Shown here one piece after another: positions 49,712 to 58,875 of a DNA stretch of 64,000 nucleotides. The stretch lies in contig ONIP01000003.1 in NCBI GenBank assembly GCA_900317955.1, forward strand, positions 207,128 to 271,127. The letters run 5' to 3'. The number at the start of each line of letters is the position of its first letter. Within the stretch, counting starts at the first letter, position 1. The notes below the pieces were generated by a model, which was given only the letters and a program-made list of their open reading frames with translations, had not been told where the DNA came from and did no database searches. Source of the DNA: an uncultured Bacteroidales bacterium (lineage in GTDB: Bacteria > Bacteroidota > Bacteroidia > Bacteroidales > P3). Position numbers and translations under genes: made by a program.

Positions 49712-51253
49712 TTATTTTGCGTAGTTGACGGCGCGGGTTTCGCGGATGACGGTAACCTTGATTTGGCCGGGGTAGGTCATCTCGTTCTGGATTTGGCGGG
49801 AGAGGTCGAAGCTGAGTTTGGTAGCATCGGCATCGCTCACCTTGTCGGCGCCCACGATGACGCGGAGTTCGCGTCCTGCCTGGATAGCATAGGTCTTCAC
49901 TACGCCGGGGTAGGTCATGGCCATGTCCTCCAGTTTCTTGAGGCGGTTGATGTAGGCCTCTACCACTTCGCGGCGGGCGCCGGGACGGGCACCGCTGATG
50001 GCGTCGCACACCTGGATGATAGGTGAGATGAGGTTGGTCATTTCGGTTTCGTCGTGGTGAGCGCCGATGGCGTTGCAGACGTCGGGATGCTCTTTGTATT
50101 TTTCGGCCAGTTTCATACCGAAGATGGCATGCGGTAGTTCGGGGTCGGTTTCAGGCACTTTGCCGATGTCGTGAAGAAGACCTGCGCGTTTGGCCAGTTT
50201 GGGGTTCAGACCCAGTTCGGAGGCCATGGTGGCGGCGAGGTTGGCCACTTCGCGGCTATGTTGCAGAAGGTTCTGGCCGTAGGAAGAGCGGTATTTCATG
50301 CGGCCTACCATGCGCATGAGTTCGTGGTTCATGTTATTGATGCCAAGGTCGATGCAGGTACGTTTACCCACTTCGGCGATTTCCTGCTCGATTTGGCGGC
50401 GGGTCTTGGCAACCACTTCTTCGATGCGGGCGGGGTGGATGCGGCCGTCGGTGACCAGTTTATGCAGTGACAAGCGGGCAATTTCGCGGCGTACAGGGTC
50501 GAAGCCGCTGATGATGATGGCGTCGGGGGAGTCGTCGATGATGATTTCGACGCCAGTGAGGCTTTCGAGGGCGCGGATGTTGCGGCCTTCACGTCCGATG
50601 ATGCGGCCTTTTACCTCCTCGTTTTCGAGGTTGAACACGCTAACAGTGTTCTCGATGGCGTTCTCGGTGGCGGTACGTTGGATGGATTGGATGACAATCT
50701 TCTTAGCTTGTTCGTTGGCGGTGATTTTGGCCTCTTCGACGATGTCCATGATGTTGCTTGCGGCCTCTGATTTGGCCTCGTCGGTCATCATTTCGATGAG
50801 GTGTTGTTTGGCTTCGTCGGCGGTCATTCCGGCGATGTGTTCCAGTTTCTCGATGCTTTCGTTGTAGACCTTCTCAACTTCGGCCTGTCTTTTGCGAAGT
50901 ACCTCTATTTGTCCGTTCAGGTTCTCGCTCACCTGTTTCAGTTCGTTGCTCTTCTTTTGAAGGTCTTCCACTTTCTGGTTGAGGGACTGTTCGCGTTGTT
51001 TCAGTTTCTGTTCCTGTTCGCGTATGGCGCTGTTCTTCTCGTTTACCTGCTTGTCGTGTTCGCTTTTGAGTTGCAGAAACTTTTCTTTGGCTTGGAGGAT
51101 CTTGTCTTTTTTAATCATTTCGCCTTTTTCTTCGGCGTCTTTCAGTACTTGCTGGCTTTTGGCCAGAAGTTTGTTGCGCAGGGTGTTGGTGGTGAGCCAT
51201 ACGCCCACGCCGCCACCTACGATGATTCCGATAATAATGCCTATTGCAATCAT
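49712..51253 (-). CDS. rny: ribonuclease Y
   Basis: A 513-residue endoribonuclease that starts mRNA decay. It has one N-terminal membrane helix ([19 protein letters not shown]), a long coiled coil (about 30-200), a KH domain with [21 protein letters not shown], and an HD domain with [28 protein letters not shown] and GAHHDETE supplying metal ligands. RicT, a known RNase Y cofactor in Firmicutes, is encoded at 40.5 kb. The gene is downstream of zapA and a probable 6S RNA in the same direction. Confidence 0.96.
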   Translation of the reverse strand: MIAIGIIIGIIVGGGVGVWLTTNTLRNKLLAKSQQVLKDAEEKGEMIKKDKILQAKEKFLQLKSEHDKQVNEKNSAIREQEQKLKQREQSLNQKVEDLQKKSNELKQVSENLNGQIEVLRKRQAEVEKVYNESIEKLEHIAGMTADEAKQHLIEMMTDEAKSEAASNIMDIVEEAKITANEQAKKIVIQSIQRTATENAIENTVSVFNLENEEVKGRIIGREGRNIRALESLTGVEIIIDDSPDAIIISGFDPVRREIARLSLHKLVTDGRIHPARIEEVVAKTRRQIEQEIAEVGKRTCIDLGINNMNHELMRMVGRMKYRSSYGQNLLQHSREVANLAATMASELGLNPKLAKRAGLLHDIGKVPETDPELPHAIFGMKLAEKYKEHPDVCNAIGAHHDETEMTNLISPIIQVCDAISGARPGARREVVEAYINRLKKLEDMAMTYPGVVKTYAIQAGRELRVIVGADKVSDADATKLSFDLSRQIQNEMTYPGQIKVTVIRETRAVNYAK

Positions 51254-51321
51254 AGTTTGTTGTTGAGTGTTTTTAGGGGGAACGACGGAGCCCGCTGGGC
51301 CTTTCAGTTCAATTTAGTTTT

Positions 51322-51490
51322 TAAAGAAACCTGCACCGTATCCTCCGGGAGTTATGGTAAACTCTGAACTATTAGGATTTGAGTGCCGGGTGTCTCAGCC
51401 ATACAACCTACCCACCCCTGAGCTTACTCGGTTTGTAAATGGTGTTGAGTTTACAAACTGTTTTGGATTCGATGCAGGTTAGTTCTTTCA
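51322..51490 (-). ncRNA. ssrS: probable 6S RNA
   Basis: The 300-base gap between zapA and rny is conserved-looking and highly paired. A long-range stem joins AAAGAA and AACCTGCA (51323-51335) with TGCAGGTT and TTCTTT (51473-51488). Inside lie a 9-bp hairpin GTTTGTAAA/TTTACAAAC (51431-51458) and GAGTT/AACTC near 51355. One long rod with a central open region and a place next to zapA are features of 6S RNA, which binds the RNA polymerase holoenzyme in stationary phase. The exact ends are estimated from the outer stem. A long leader of rny is the alternative. Confidence 0.55.
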
Positions 51491-51550
51491 GGAGAGCCGG
51501 TTGTTGGTTGTCGAGAGAAAGGAGAGGGGGAAGCCGCTCCTTGCCGACAA

Positions 51551-51868
51551 TCACGAGCCGAGGCTCATACTTTCAGTTTTTTGCCCGTCAACACTGTCGA
51601 GCAGTCGGTTTATTTCGGTGAGCCTGTCTTCCAGCTGTGTATCTTCAAAGCGGTGAGTGGTTTGGAGTTTGAGGAGCTGGGTGATATGAGTGAGGGCCAC
51701 CATAGCCAACAAATCTTGTCGGTCGGTGCAGGCATATTTCTTTGAGTAGTTCTTGGCTTGCGAGTCTATCAATGCAGCGGCTTGACGCAGATATTGCTCG
51801 TCGTCTGCGTTGATTCTCATTTTATATGGTCTTTCGAGTATCCGTATAGTTGCCGGTAGTTCGCTCAT
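51551..51868 (-). CDS. zapA: cell division protein ZapA
   Basis: A 105-residue protein with the ZapA pattern: ATIRILERPYKMRINADDEQYLRQAA at the N-terminus (shown by the strands ATIRIL and YKMRI), then a long helix IDSQAKNYSKKYA and QDLLAMVALTHITQLLKL. ZapA bundles FtsZ filaments at mid-cell. It follows a small coiled-coil gene and precedes the probable 6S RNA and rny. Confidence 0.88.
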   Translation of the reverse strand: MSELPATIRILERPYKMRINADDEQYLRQAAALIDSQAKNYSKKYACTDRQDLLAMVALTHITQLLKLQTTHRFEDTQLEDRLTEINRLLDSVDGQKTESMSLGS

Positions 51869-51993
51869 AGTGTTTTGCCTGTTGTTATGTTGAGGGTGTC
51901 CTGATGCAGTGGGACCGGGGTCTTCTTCTCGTCGTTGGCCGTGTTGGGGCTGGGTCTTCTATATTATTGCGTTGTCCGGTCTTTGTGGGCAGG

Positions 51994-52293
51994 TCACTCT
52001 TCAGGAGATTTGTTGATTAATGCCAGACTTTTGTCTATGCTACGTATCAGTTGGTTGATTTTAAGTCTAATCTCTACAGAATCGCCCTTTTGAGTCAGCG
52101 TGTTCCCTAATTTTAATTTATTGTTTTGTTCTTTTAAATTATTAATTACTATATTTTGATTATCCAATTGCTCTTGTAGTTGCTTGCAGTGGTCGTTTGC
52201 CTTTTCGACTTCCAGTCGCAGGCGTTGGTTTTCGCCTGCCAGTTTGCGGACTTTCCGCTCAATCTCTACCACAATGGCCTCAAAGTCAAACAT
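51994..52293 (-). CDS. small coiled-coil protein upstream of zapA
   Basis: A 99-residue protein that is almost entirely coiled coil (IERKVRKLAGENQRLRLEVE, CKQLQEQLDNQNIVINNLKE). It has no signal or membrane helix. Its place 125 bases upstream of zapA and its shape suggest a cell-division partner comparable to ZapB, but there is no sequence evidence beyond the coiled coil. ATG 52293 is well placed after a promoter. Confidence 0.75.
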   Translation of the reverse strand: MFDFEAIVVEIERKVRKLAGENQRLRLEVEKANDHCKQLQEQLDNQNIVINNLKEQNNKLKLGNTLTQKGDSVEIRLKINQLIRSIDKSLALINKSPEE

Positions 52294-52325
52294 TACGATA
52301 CAGGTTTATACTACAAAATGCGATG

Positions 52326-52357
52326 CAAAATTACGTTTTTTTTCTGTTTTGTGCAAA
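52326..52357 (-). promoter_or_regulatory. promoter of the coiled-coil gene and zapA
   Basis: Minus strand TTTG (52357-52354), 20 bases, TAATTTTG (52333-52326), 33 bases before the ATG. Confidence 0.75.
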
Positions 52358-52550
52358 AAAATGTTGATAGGATAGTTTTTTTTATGATTTTTTGGGTGGT
52401 TTGCGGGGTGTGGGGGAAGGAGGAAGGCGGGGGGATAAAGTGATTCCTCCTTCGCTTGGGGGTGGAGACCTTTGGGTGCGAAGGAGGAATTATGGAGGAG
52501 GTTTTTGGGAGCAAAAGAGGAACTAAAGTGGGGCGAAAGTGCAGGTTTTT

Positions 52551-52715
52551 TAGAACGAGGGTAGAGCGAAGGTAGAGCGAGGGTAGAACGAGGTTAGAAC
52601 GAGGGCAGAGCGAAGGTAGAGCGAAGGTAGAACGAAGTTAGAGCGAAGTTAGAACGAGGGTAGAACGAGGGTAGAGCGAAGGTAGAGCGAAGTTATAGCG
52701 AAGGTAGAGCGGAGG
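52551..52715. repeat. 11-bp minisatellite, about 15 copies
   Basis: Units such as AGGTAGAGCGA, GGGTAGAACGA and AGTTAGAGCGA follow each other without gaps, every unit 11 bases long. Eleven is not a multiple of three and every frame is a run of repeats, so it is not coding. It ends about 25 bases after the stop of the beta-barrel gene on the minus strand. The gap 52294-52740 otherwise holds only the zapA promoter and purine-rich sequence. Confidence 0.9.
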
Positions 52716-52740
52716 TTGGGGTAGGGGGTGAAGGGGGCTG

Positions 52741-53568
52741 CTACCAGGCGTAGCCGATGCTGAGGGCGAGTTGGAGCATGCTGCGGGGGATGAGGTAGTT
52801 GGGGGTGACGGTGCCTTTTTTGAGGTCGTATTTTACGCTACCAGCTAATTTTTTGTCGAGTTTTGCGTTAGAACCGTTCTCGCTGAAGGAACTGAATGTT
52901 TCGAAGTTGAGGGTGTAGAAGCAGTATTGGATGCGGGCGCTGCAGAACCATTGGTCGGTGAACCAGTATTTTACGGAGGCGTTAGCGTCGATGTGGAAGT
53001 TGAAGATGGAAGTGAACCAGGAGACGCCATCGCCGAAGTCAGAGGATTTTTGTGGTTGGAAGGCGTTGCCGTCGATGGATACTTTGCTGTTGAGGAGGAT
53101 GCCGAGTGCGAATCCGAGGCCGGCACTGACGGAGAATTGGTCGTTGATGCGGTAGGTGAGGAAGGGGTTTTCGTGGAGCATGACGCGTTGTGCGTTGTAG
53201 TTGACTTTGTGTTCGGCTGTTTTGCCGTCGGCGGTCCAGGACATTTTGCCGCTGAAGGGGAGGAAGTTGTAGTAGAGGGTTGAGTAGTTGCCCCATTCGA
53301 GGGTGCGGCCGTGAGTGGTTTCGTAGCCATAGAAGATTCCGCCGCCGAAGCCCATGGAGTTATTGAGTTGGCCTACGTTGGTGAAGTCGGAGCTGTTGGC
53401 CGGAGGTTGGTTGGTGACGTTGAAGGTGAGGTATTGGTTGCAGAAGGAGGGGATGAGAGTGAAGCCGAATTGGCGTTCGCCGTCGCCGGGGATATAGACT
53501 ATGCGGGTTTGTGCGCTAACTGCTTGGCAGAAGGCGAGCAGGGTAAGGGCAATGAGTATTTTTTTCAT
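52741..53568 (-). CDS. outer-membrane beta-barrel protein
   Basis: A 275-residue protein with signal peptide MKKILIALTLLAFCQAVSAQ and many amphipathic strands (FGFTLIPSFCNQYLTFNVT, MGFGGGIFYGYET, FSVSAGLGFALGILL, ASVKYWFTDQWFCSARIQYC, LQLALSIGYAW), ending in tryptophan as outer-membrane barrels do. Its function is unknown. A -7 box TATATTTG lies on the minus strand at 53692-53685, about 115 bases upstream. It stands alone in its transcript. Confidence 0.75.
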   Translation of the reverse strand: MKKILIALTLLAFCQAVSAQTRIVYIPGDGERQFGFTLIPSFCNQYLTFNVTNQPPANSSDFTNVGQLNNSMGFGGGIFYGYETTHGRTLEWGNYSTLYYNFLPFSGKMSWTADGKTAEHKVNYNAQRVMLHENPFLTYRINDQFSVSAGLGFALGILLNSKVSIDGNAFQPQKSSDFGDGVSWFTSIFNFHIDANASVKYWFTDQWFCSARIQYCFYTLNFETFSSFSENGSNAKLDKKLAGSVKYDLKKGTVTPNYLIPRSMLQLALSIGYAW

Positions 53569-53727
53569 GGTGGTGGTGTTTTTATTCTTTTTGTTGTTTT
53601 TATTTTGTTGATTGGGGGTGATTTGTATATAAAGTTATTATTTTTAATAACTTAGGTATGTATTCAAATCAGGCGACAACGGTGCAAATATACGTTTTTT
53701 TTTTAATATAGAGTTTTTATCCAAGAA

Positions 53728-54585
53728 TTATTTTGCTTGCGTTGGTGTGGGGAGGGGCGTGGGTTGGGAGACTGTGTTGCCGTCCTGGGTTGAAGATTGG
53801 GAGGGGTGGTAGGGGAGGAAGTGTTGCCTTTCCTCCTGTGTGAAGGATTGTCGGCCTATGGCACCGCCGCTGTATTGCAGGACGACACGGTCGGTGTAGG
53901 GGATAAACATGGGGTCGGTGCGGAAGGTGGAGTCTTCCTGGGGGGTGGTGGGGCGGTCGAAGAGGATGTAGGAGTACATGCCCATGAGGTCGCGTCGCCA
54001 GTCGACTACGGTGGTGGAGTCGTCGTCGCAGTTGGAGGAGAGGGTGATTCCGATGCAGCCAGCCTGCCGCAGCAATCGGTGAATCTCTTTGTACTCGGAG
54101 GGGGTGAGGCCTACGACGGCCATGATGGAGTCTTTGTTGCGCTCGGCGTCGTCCCAGTGTTGCGAGACGAGCGGGTCGCTTGGGGCTTGCACATGAAAGA
54201 TGGAGGCTTTGCCGTGTTCGAATTCGAGATGTATGTAGGCACCCGGGTCGATGGCCTGGCGAGTGTATTGAACCAGACGGGAGAGGTCGTCGCGATGGCT
54301 GTCGTAGTGTTTGGCCAAGCGCTCGGCGTTTGGGTTGTTGAGACAGAGCCACACATAGGTACCCACGAGGAGCAGAAGGTTGAGGATGCCCCAGGCTACG
54401 GTGACTTTCTCATAGGTGTTGCGGCAGCGGCGGGCTTTGACCAGGAAGTAGATGGCGGCAACGGCAATGGGGATGAAGAGCCAGAAGAGGAAGACAAGGA
54501 GGAGCAGGATGACGAAGTCGTCGTACCAAAGTGCGATAATGGCGGCGGTGACAAGCAGAGCGGGGATGAGTTTGAGATATTTCAT
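53728..54585 (-). CDS. uncharacterised membrane-anchored protein
   Basis: I do not recognise this 285-residue protein. Three helices lie in the first 100 residues (LIPALLVTAAIIALW, FVILLLLVFLFWLFIPIAVA and WGILNLLLLVGTYVWL). The remaining part is soluble, with PDPLVSQHWDD-like and GLTPSEYKEIHRLLRQAGC segments, and ends in a proline/threonine/glutamine-rich tail. ATG 54585 is chosen because it starts MKYLKLIPAL two bases after the DUF4153 stop; the much longer upstream frame is a shadow of that gene. It is the last gene of the envelope cluster. Confidence 0.75.
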   Translation of the reverse strand: MKYLKLIPALLVTAAIIALWYDDFVILLLLVFLFWLFIPIAVAAIYFLVKARRCRNTYEKVTVAWGILNLLLLVGTYVWLCLNNPNAERLAKHYDSHRDDLSRLVQYTRQAIDPGAYIHLEFEHGKASIFHVQAPSDPLVSQHWDDAERNKDSIMAVVGLTPSEYKEIHRLLRQAGCIGITLSSNCDDDSTTVVDWRRDLMGMYSYILFDRPTTPQEDSTFRTDPMFIPYTDRVVLQYSGGAIGRQSFTQEERQHFLPYHPSQSSTQDGNTVSQPTPLPTPTQAK

Positions 54586-54587
54586 CT

Positions 54588-56309
54588 TTATCGGGATAAT
54601 GCGTAGCAGATGTGGGCTGTGAATAGGTGGTTGAGGCTGTCGGCTTTGGAGATTTCCATCCTGTCGAAGACGATGAGGACGGAGCCGTCGGGATTGGTGT
54701 AGGTGAGGAGTTGTTCTTTGTGTTTGTTGAGTTTGTCTTGGTCGAGGTTGCTGCGCAGGGTGTAGCCTATTTTGGCGAGTTGGGCAGCGAGGAGAGTGTC
54801 GGCGTCGATGGTGCCACCGGGATAGGGGATGCTTTCGCCTGCACGGTATTCCCATTGCCGGTTGAGGAACAAGCGGTTGTAGCCTGAAATATCGATGATA
54901 TTCTTGTCGCTGTCGTTGAGGAGGTAGAAGTTTTGCGTGAAGTACTGCTCTTCGTAGAGGTCCCTATCGTTGTCGACACGGTAGGCTTGGGCGTGTCGGG
55001 CTGTGCGGTTGCTGAGGCGGTCGAGATAGTCGGCGCGGTCGATGCCGAGTTGGCGGGGCAGCGAGAGGGTGTCGTCGAGGTTGTGTTCGATATAGAGCAT
55101 GGCTTGGTAGGCGGCGCGGTGTTGCGAGGCGTAGAGGGAGTCGGCGGGGTCGGGGTGGAAGGCGACGGTGTCGATGGTGCCTTGGGGAGTGAGGATGTGC
55201 GCTTGGGCAGCGTTGGTGCGGATGAGCTTAATCTGAGCGTTGAGGGAGAGTTGGCGAGCGGAGAAGGGTCCGCCGAGGGTGAGGACGACGATGCCTGCCA
55301 CAGCGGAGGTGGTAAGCCAGAACCAAGGTTTGGAGCGCAGGAAGGGGGTAAAGAGGCAGTAAAGGGTCATCAGTACGCCGGCGAGGAGCAGAAAGCAGCG
55401 GTCGATGGTGAGGCCGTATTGCGAGAGGCGGTAGCCTGTTGCCACCCAGAAGAGCACCAACAGCGGCAGGGCGATAAGGCCAAACCAGCGGAAGTACCAT
55501 TTGAGGGGTTGTCGGGAAAGGAGCGGCCGCACGATGTCGAGGAATAACTGAACAGAGATGAAGATTGTTACCATTGTGGCGACCGAGGCCTGCGGCAAAT
55601 CCCAGCGGATGAGGATGGTGGCGGCATAGATGTAGAGGATGATGTTGTAGAGCAGCAGGGCAGGTGTGAGGATGTAGTTGAGGATGACGGTCTCCAGTTT
55701 GCTGATGGCGGGTGTCCGGTTGGAGGATTCGAGGCCGATGAAGATGAGTGGTGCCACGAAGGTGTAGCAGACGACCAAGACGATCTCGTAGAAATAGTAG
55801 AAAACGTCGGGTTGGGGTTTGAAGAGTGTTTCGACTGACCCGAGGATGACCTGGAGGAGGGCCATGAGGAGGGTGGCGATGCCGAGAGCCAGGGTCAGCG
55901 AGCGTGACATGCTGTAGAAGCGGAGGGAGTAGCGGCTGTTGTCCTTCACGCGGCGAGCCAGCAGGTAGAGGGCTGGGAGGGCTGCATAGAGATAGTGGAC
56001 TTCGGCACTGTTGCGCCAAGCGTCGGGCAGGAGCACGGTGAGCAGGTAGAGTGGCAGCACTGCCCAGTAGGCAACGATGCAGCCTTTGCCTCCCGTCCGG
56101 TAGAACGAGAGGCAGAGGGCTGCCACGGTGGCAAAGGGTGCGTAGGCCACAGGGTACATCCAGGCGTGATGCAGGTTATAGACCAAGGCGCAGAGGGCTG
56201 CTGTGGCGTGAAGCAGGATGAGGAGTTCGACAGGGTGGCCGGTGAGGGCTGTTCGCAACAGGGCGGCGAAACGTGCGATGCGCCGACGGAGGGATGAGAT
56301 TGTTTTCAT
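54588..56309 (-). CDS. DUF4153 membrane protein
   Basis: A 573-residue protein with about 12 membrane helices in residues 25-370 and a soluble C-terminal domain (about 375-573). Sections such as FYEIVLVVCYTFVAPLIFIG, SKLETVILNYILTPALLLYN and WYFRWFGLIALPLLVLFW are typical of DUF4153, a Bacteroidetes-rich family of unknown function. The periplasmic C-terminal domain is unusual in length. It lies between creD and the unknown 285-residue gene in one direction, which suggests a shared envelope role. Confidence 0.8.
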   Translation of the reverse strand: MKTISSLRRRIARFAALLRTALTGHPVELLILLHATAALCALVYNLHHAWMYPVAYAPFATVAALCLSFYRTGGKGCIVAYWAVLPLYLLTVLLPDAWRNSAEVHYLYAALPALYLLARRVKDNSRYSLRFYSMSRSLTLALGIATLLMALLQVILGSVETLFKPQPDVFYYFYEIVLVVCYTFVAPLIFIGLESSNRTPAISKLETVILNYILTPALLLYNIILYIYAATILIRWDLPQASVATMVTIFISVQLFLDIVRPLLSRQPLKWYFRWFGLIALPLLVLFWVATGYRLSQYGLTIDRCFLLLAGVLMTLYCLFTPFLRSKPWFWLTTSAVAGIVVLTLGGPFSARQLSLNAQIKLIRTNAAQAHILTPQGTIDTVAFHPDPADSLYASQHRAAYQAMLYIEHNLDDTLSLPRQLGIDRADYLDRLSNRTARHAQAYRVDNDRDLYEEQYFTQNFYLLNDSDKNIIDISGYNRLFLNRQWEYRAGESIPYPGGTIDADTLLAAQLAKIGYTLRSNLDQDKLNKHKEQLLTYTNPDGSVLIVFDRMEISKADSLNHLFTAHICYALSR

Positions 56310-56360
56310 GGTGATTCGTTGTTCGATTAATACACTAAGTGGGTTCTATTTATTTGTTTT

Positions 56361-56480
56361 CATTGTCGCGTCCCTATTCGGGACGCAGGTACCTTGTTGC
56401 TGATAATCACCCCACTGCGCCTTACGGCTTGTACGGTGTTATGTAGTGTCTCACCTCCACGAGGTGATTTATAGAAGTCC
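56361..56480. repeat. hairpin-rich spacer, possible dispersed repeat
   Basis: GCGTCCC-TATTC-GGGACGC (56368-56386) is a perfect 7-bp hairpin and TCACCTC-CAC-GAGGTGA follows near 56450. The wording TCGCGTCC also starts the hairpin at 6211, suggesting a family of small mobile or extragenic elements. It separates creD from DUF4153. Confidence 0.5.
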
Positions 56481-56492
56481 CTACTAACACAT

Positions 56493-57788
56493 TCAATTCT
56501 TCTGGTACCAGTTGATTTTCTGCGAGGCGTACATGGCAACGGCCAGGATGATGAATACGCCGAGGCTGCCGACGAGGAGGGCATAGCTTTCGAGCTGCAT
56601 GATGATGTAGATGAAGGTGTAGAGGATGAAGAGGAGCAACCCGATGAGGAGCGCGGCGCGGTGGTTTTTGAGCAGGGCGCGCATGAAGAGGGTGATGAGT
56701 CCGATGGTCATGGCCGAGGCGATGATGTAGGAGAGGAGGAAGGTGAGGTGCTCGGAGAAGGAGAGGAGCAGGACGTAGAAGAGCATGAGGGCGATACCCA
56801 CAAGGGCGTACTGGACGGGGTGGACGGGGGTAAGGCGGCGGTTCTCGACAAAGAAGACCACGGCAAAGGTGAGCAGGATGATGAGGTAGGCGTACTTGAT
56901 GCTGCGGGTGGTCTGCTGGTACTGCTCAACGGGAACCTTGAGGTCGACACCAAAGGGCTGGGCATTGCGCAGTTCGCTTTGTGAGCTGAGTACCTGGGCA
57001 AAGTCGCGGTTGAGGGCCAGCACCTTCCAGTCGGCGGTGAACCCTTGTTCATTCACCTCGCGGTCGGCGGGCAGGTAGCGGCCGGTGAAGCTGGGTGTGG
57101 GGCAGTCGGAGGAGAGGTGCAGCGAGGTGGTGCGTCCCACGGGGAGGAAGTAGAGGTAGTTGGAACCTTTGATGGGAACGGAGAGGCGATAGGTGACTTT
57201 GTCGCCGTTGAGGATAGGCTGGATGTCTACACTGCATGAGAGGGCGTTGTTGTTGCCCAGATGCAGGGCTTCGGAGGAGAACTCTGCGGGCTGGCCGTTG
57301 TAGACCAGCGAGGGATTGTCGGCAAAGCCTTTGAAGTCGGTGATGGCAAAAAGCAGCTTGGCGCGGTCGGTGCGGAGATGTTTCAACTGCTCAGGTTTAA
57401 TCTCCTTAGAGAGGGAGAAATGTCCGCTGAGGTCGAGTGTGGACTCAAACACGGTAAAATCATAGATGCCGCGTTTCAGCGTACGGGAATTGATGTCGCC
57501 CTTAATGTCGAGGGACTCGGGCAGCAGGTAGATGTTGTTGGCTGCCGAATCGCCCGGAATAAAGAGCACGGGACCCGTGAGGGTTTGCCCGCTGCCCCAT
57601 TTCTCGGTGACTTCGAAGTTGGCGGAATTCTCAGTGCTGCTGCGCTCGTCGACCATGCTCATGATGATGGCTTGCGGGATGAGCAGCAAAATGCTGATAA
57701 TTAAGATAAGCAACAACTTGATACCGAGTTTGAGACTGCTGCGTGAATTGTTGTCTGAGAGGATGTTTTTGGTGTTGATGTTTTCCAT
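56493..57788 (-). CDS. creD: CreD-family inner membrane protein
   Basis: A 431-residue protein with one N-terminal helix (LGIKLLLILIISILLLIPQA), a large periplasmic domain (about 35-300) including the family segment RSSTENSANFEVTEKWGSGQ and GPVLFIPG, then five helices (about 300-425). CreD is linked in gammaproteobacteria to colicin tolerance and beta-lactam response. Here it follows a winged-helix regulator and a membrane protein, an arrangement common in Bacteroidetes. A palindromic operator candidate lies 40 bases upstream. Confidence 0.9.
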   Translation of the reverse strand: MENINTKNILSDNNSRSSLKLGIKLLLILIISILLLIPQAIIMSMVDERSSTENSANFEVTEKWGSGQTLTGPVLFIPGDSAANNIYLLPESLDIKGDINSRTLKRGIYDFTVFESTLDLSGHFSLSKEIKPEQLKHLRTDRAKLLFAITDFKGFADNPSLVYNGQPAEFSSEALHLGNNNALSCSVDIQPILNGDKVTYRLSVPIKGSNYLYFLPVGRTTSLHLSSDCPTPSFTGRYLPADREVNEQGFTADWKVLALNRDFAQVLSSQSELRNAQPFGVDLKVPVEQYQQTTRSIKYAYLIILLTFAVVFFVENRRLTPVHPVQYALVGIALMLFYVLLLSFSEHLTFLLSYIIASAMTIGLITLFMRALLKNHRAALLIGLLLFILYTFIYIIMQLESYALLVGSLGVFIILAVAMYASQKINWYQKN

Positions 57789-57829
57789 TGTTTTGTATTT
57801 TATGTTGTTATAATATTATGTTTAAGAGT

Positions 57830-57846
57830 ACTTTGTAGCGCAAAGT
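57830..57846. promoter_or_regulatory. candidate operator upstream of creD
   Basis: ACTTTG-TAGCG-CAAAGT is a perfect inverted repeat. The flanking words TTTAAGAGT are identical to those beside the similar site at 58876, so both probably bind the same winged-helix protein. Confidence 0.6.
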
Positions 57847-57864
57847 AAATAGTGCAAAAAAAAA

Positions 57865-58167
57865 TTAGGCGGAAGTGTTTTTGATAAAGTCTTCGAGAGC
57901 CTTGAGGTGTTCCTTGAAGGCTTGACTGCCGGCCTTAGTGATGGAGAAAGAGGTGTTTGGCTTGCGTCCGATGAAGCGTTTCTCACACTGGATATAGCCC
58001 AGCTCTTCGAGGGCGCGGGTGTGGCTGGCGAGGTTGCCGTCGGTGAGCGAGAGGAGCGACTTGAGGGTGGAGAAATCGACGCTCTCGTTCACCATCAGCA
58101 CCGACATGATGCCGAGGCGCGCTTTGCTTTCGAAGGCCTTGTTGATGCCGTTGAGGGTTGGAATCAT
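57865..58167 (-). CDS. winged-helix transcriptional regulator
   Basis: A 100-residue HTH_34/MarR-like regulator: LNGINKAFESKARLGIMSVL, LKSLLSLTDGNLASHTRALE (recognition helix) and LGYIQCEKRFIGRKPNTSFS (wing), ending in a helix. No ligand domain is visible. It lies between a membrane protein gene (gap three bases) and creD, and two copies of one palindrome flank it, so autoregulation plus control of creD is likely. The membrane partner may deliver the signal (inference). Confidence 0.88.
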   Translation of the reverse strand: MIPTLNGINKAFESKARLGIMSVLMVNESVDFSTLKSLLSLTDGNLASHTRALEELGYIQCEKRFIGRKPNTSFSITKAGSQAFKEHLKALEDFIKNTSA

Positions 58168-58170
58168 GAC

Positions 58171-58860
58171 TTATTGTTTGTTATCAGAGGAACCAGTTTG
58201 ATTGACAGCGTTATTACCGCAGGCGGTTCGCCTGTTTTTGAGGGTGAAGAAGATGCCGAAAACGATGTGCCAAAGGCCGAAGCCGAGGAACCAGAGGAGG
58301 ATGGCGTGGTTGACGAGGAAGCAGTCGATGATGCCGAGGATAAGCTCAACGTAGCCCAGCAGGGCGATGGTGGAGGTGGTGTAGTGGGAGCAGTTGATCA
58401 GTGCCAGGCCGTAGAATACCAGCATAAAGGAGGAGGTGAGACCATAGTGACCCTGCAGCAGCATAGCCAGGCAGAGCAGTCCGCCGGTGACAGCCGGGAC
58501 GAAGAAATGGAACAGGGGTCGGCGTACGGTCTGGTCGAAGGAGAAGTGATGGTTCTGCCGCTTGGTTTTGGCGTAGGACATGACACAGACGGTGCCGAAG
58601 GATACAACAACGAGAGCGAGTGCACAGAGGATGGCAGTCCAGGTGCGTCCCGGGGTGTTGAGGGCGAAGTCGACGCTCCAAGTGGGTAGCCAGCTGTAGG
58701 TTTCGTGGTTGCCAAGCAGCATCCAGGCCCCAAGTGACACGATGGAGGCGTAAATGCCTATAATGATTATTGACAGGCCGCTGATGGTCTGAAAACGGGA
58801 GGACTTTTGCATTAGGTCCTTTATCTCGTTGAGGGTATTGATTGCTTCGTTGTTGTTCAT
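58171..58860 (-). CDS. membrane protein cotranscribed with the winged-helix regulator
   Basis: A 229-residue protein with about six helices (GLSIIIIGIYASIVSLGAWML, TWTAILCALALVVVSFGTVC, FVPAVTGGLLCLAMLLQG, SFMLVFYGLALINC, IALLGYVELILGIIDCFL, LWFLGFGLWHIVFGIFFTL) after a soluble amphipathic start (MNNNEAINTLNEIKDLMQKS). It matches the membrane proteins usually found with this regulator type in Bacteroidetes; no enzymatic motif is seen. It begins the operon 16 bases downstream of a palindromic operator that overlaps the -7 region. Confidence 0.75.
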   Translation of the reverse strand: MNNNEAINTLNEIKDLMQKSSRFQTISGLSIIIIGIYASIVSLGAWMLLGNHETYSWLPTWSVDFALNTPGRTWTAILCALALVVVSFGTVCVMSYAKTKRQNHHFSFDQTVRRPLFHFFVPAVTGGLLCLAMLLQGHYGLTSSFMLVFYGLALINCSHYTTSTIALLGYVELILGIIDCFLVNHAILLWFLGFGLWHIVFGIFFTLKNRRTACGNNAVNQTGSSDNKQ

Positions 58861-58875
58861 ATTGTCTTTAAGAGT

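Noticed and set aside
52551..52715. tandem repeats considered as a CRISPR array
   Set aside because: Units of 11 bases follow each other with no spacers.
53728..54855. 375-residue version of the last envelope-cluster gene
   Set aside because: The extra 90 residues are Arg/His/Pro-rich shadow of the DUF4153 gene; MKYLKLIPALL at 54585 is a natural membrane start.
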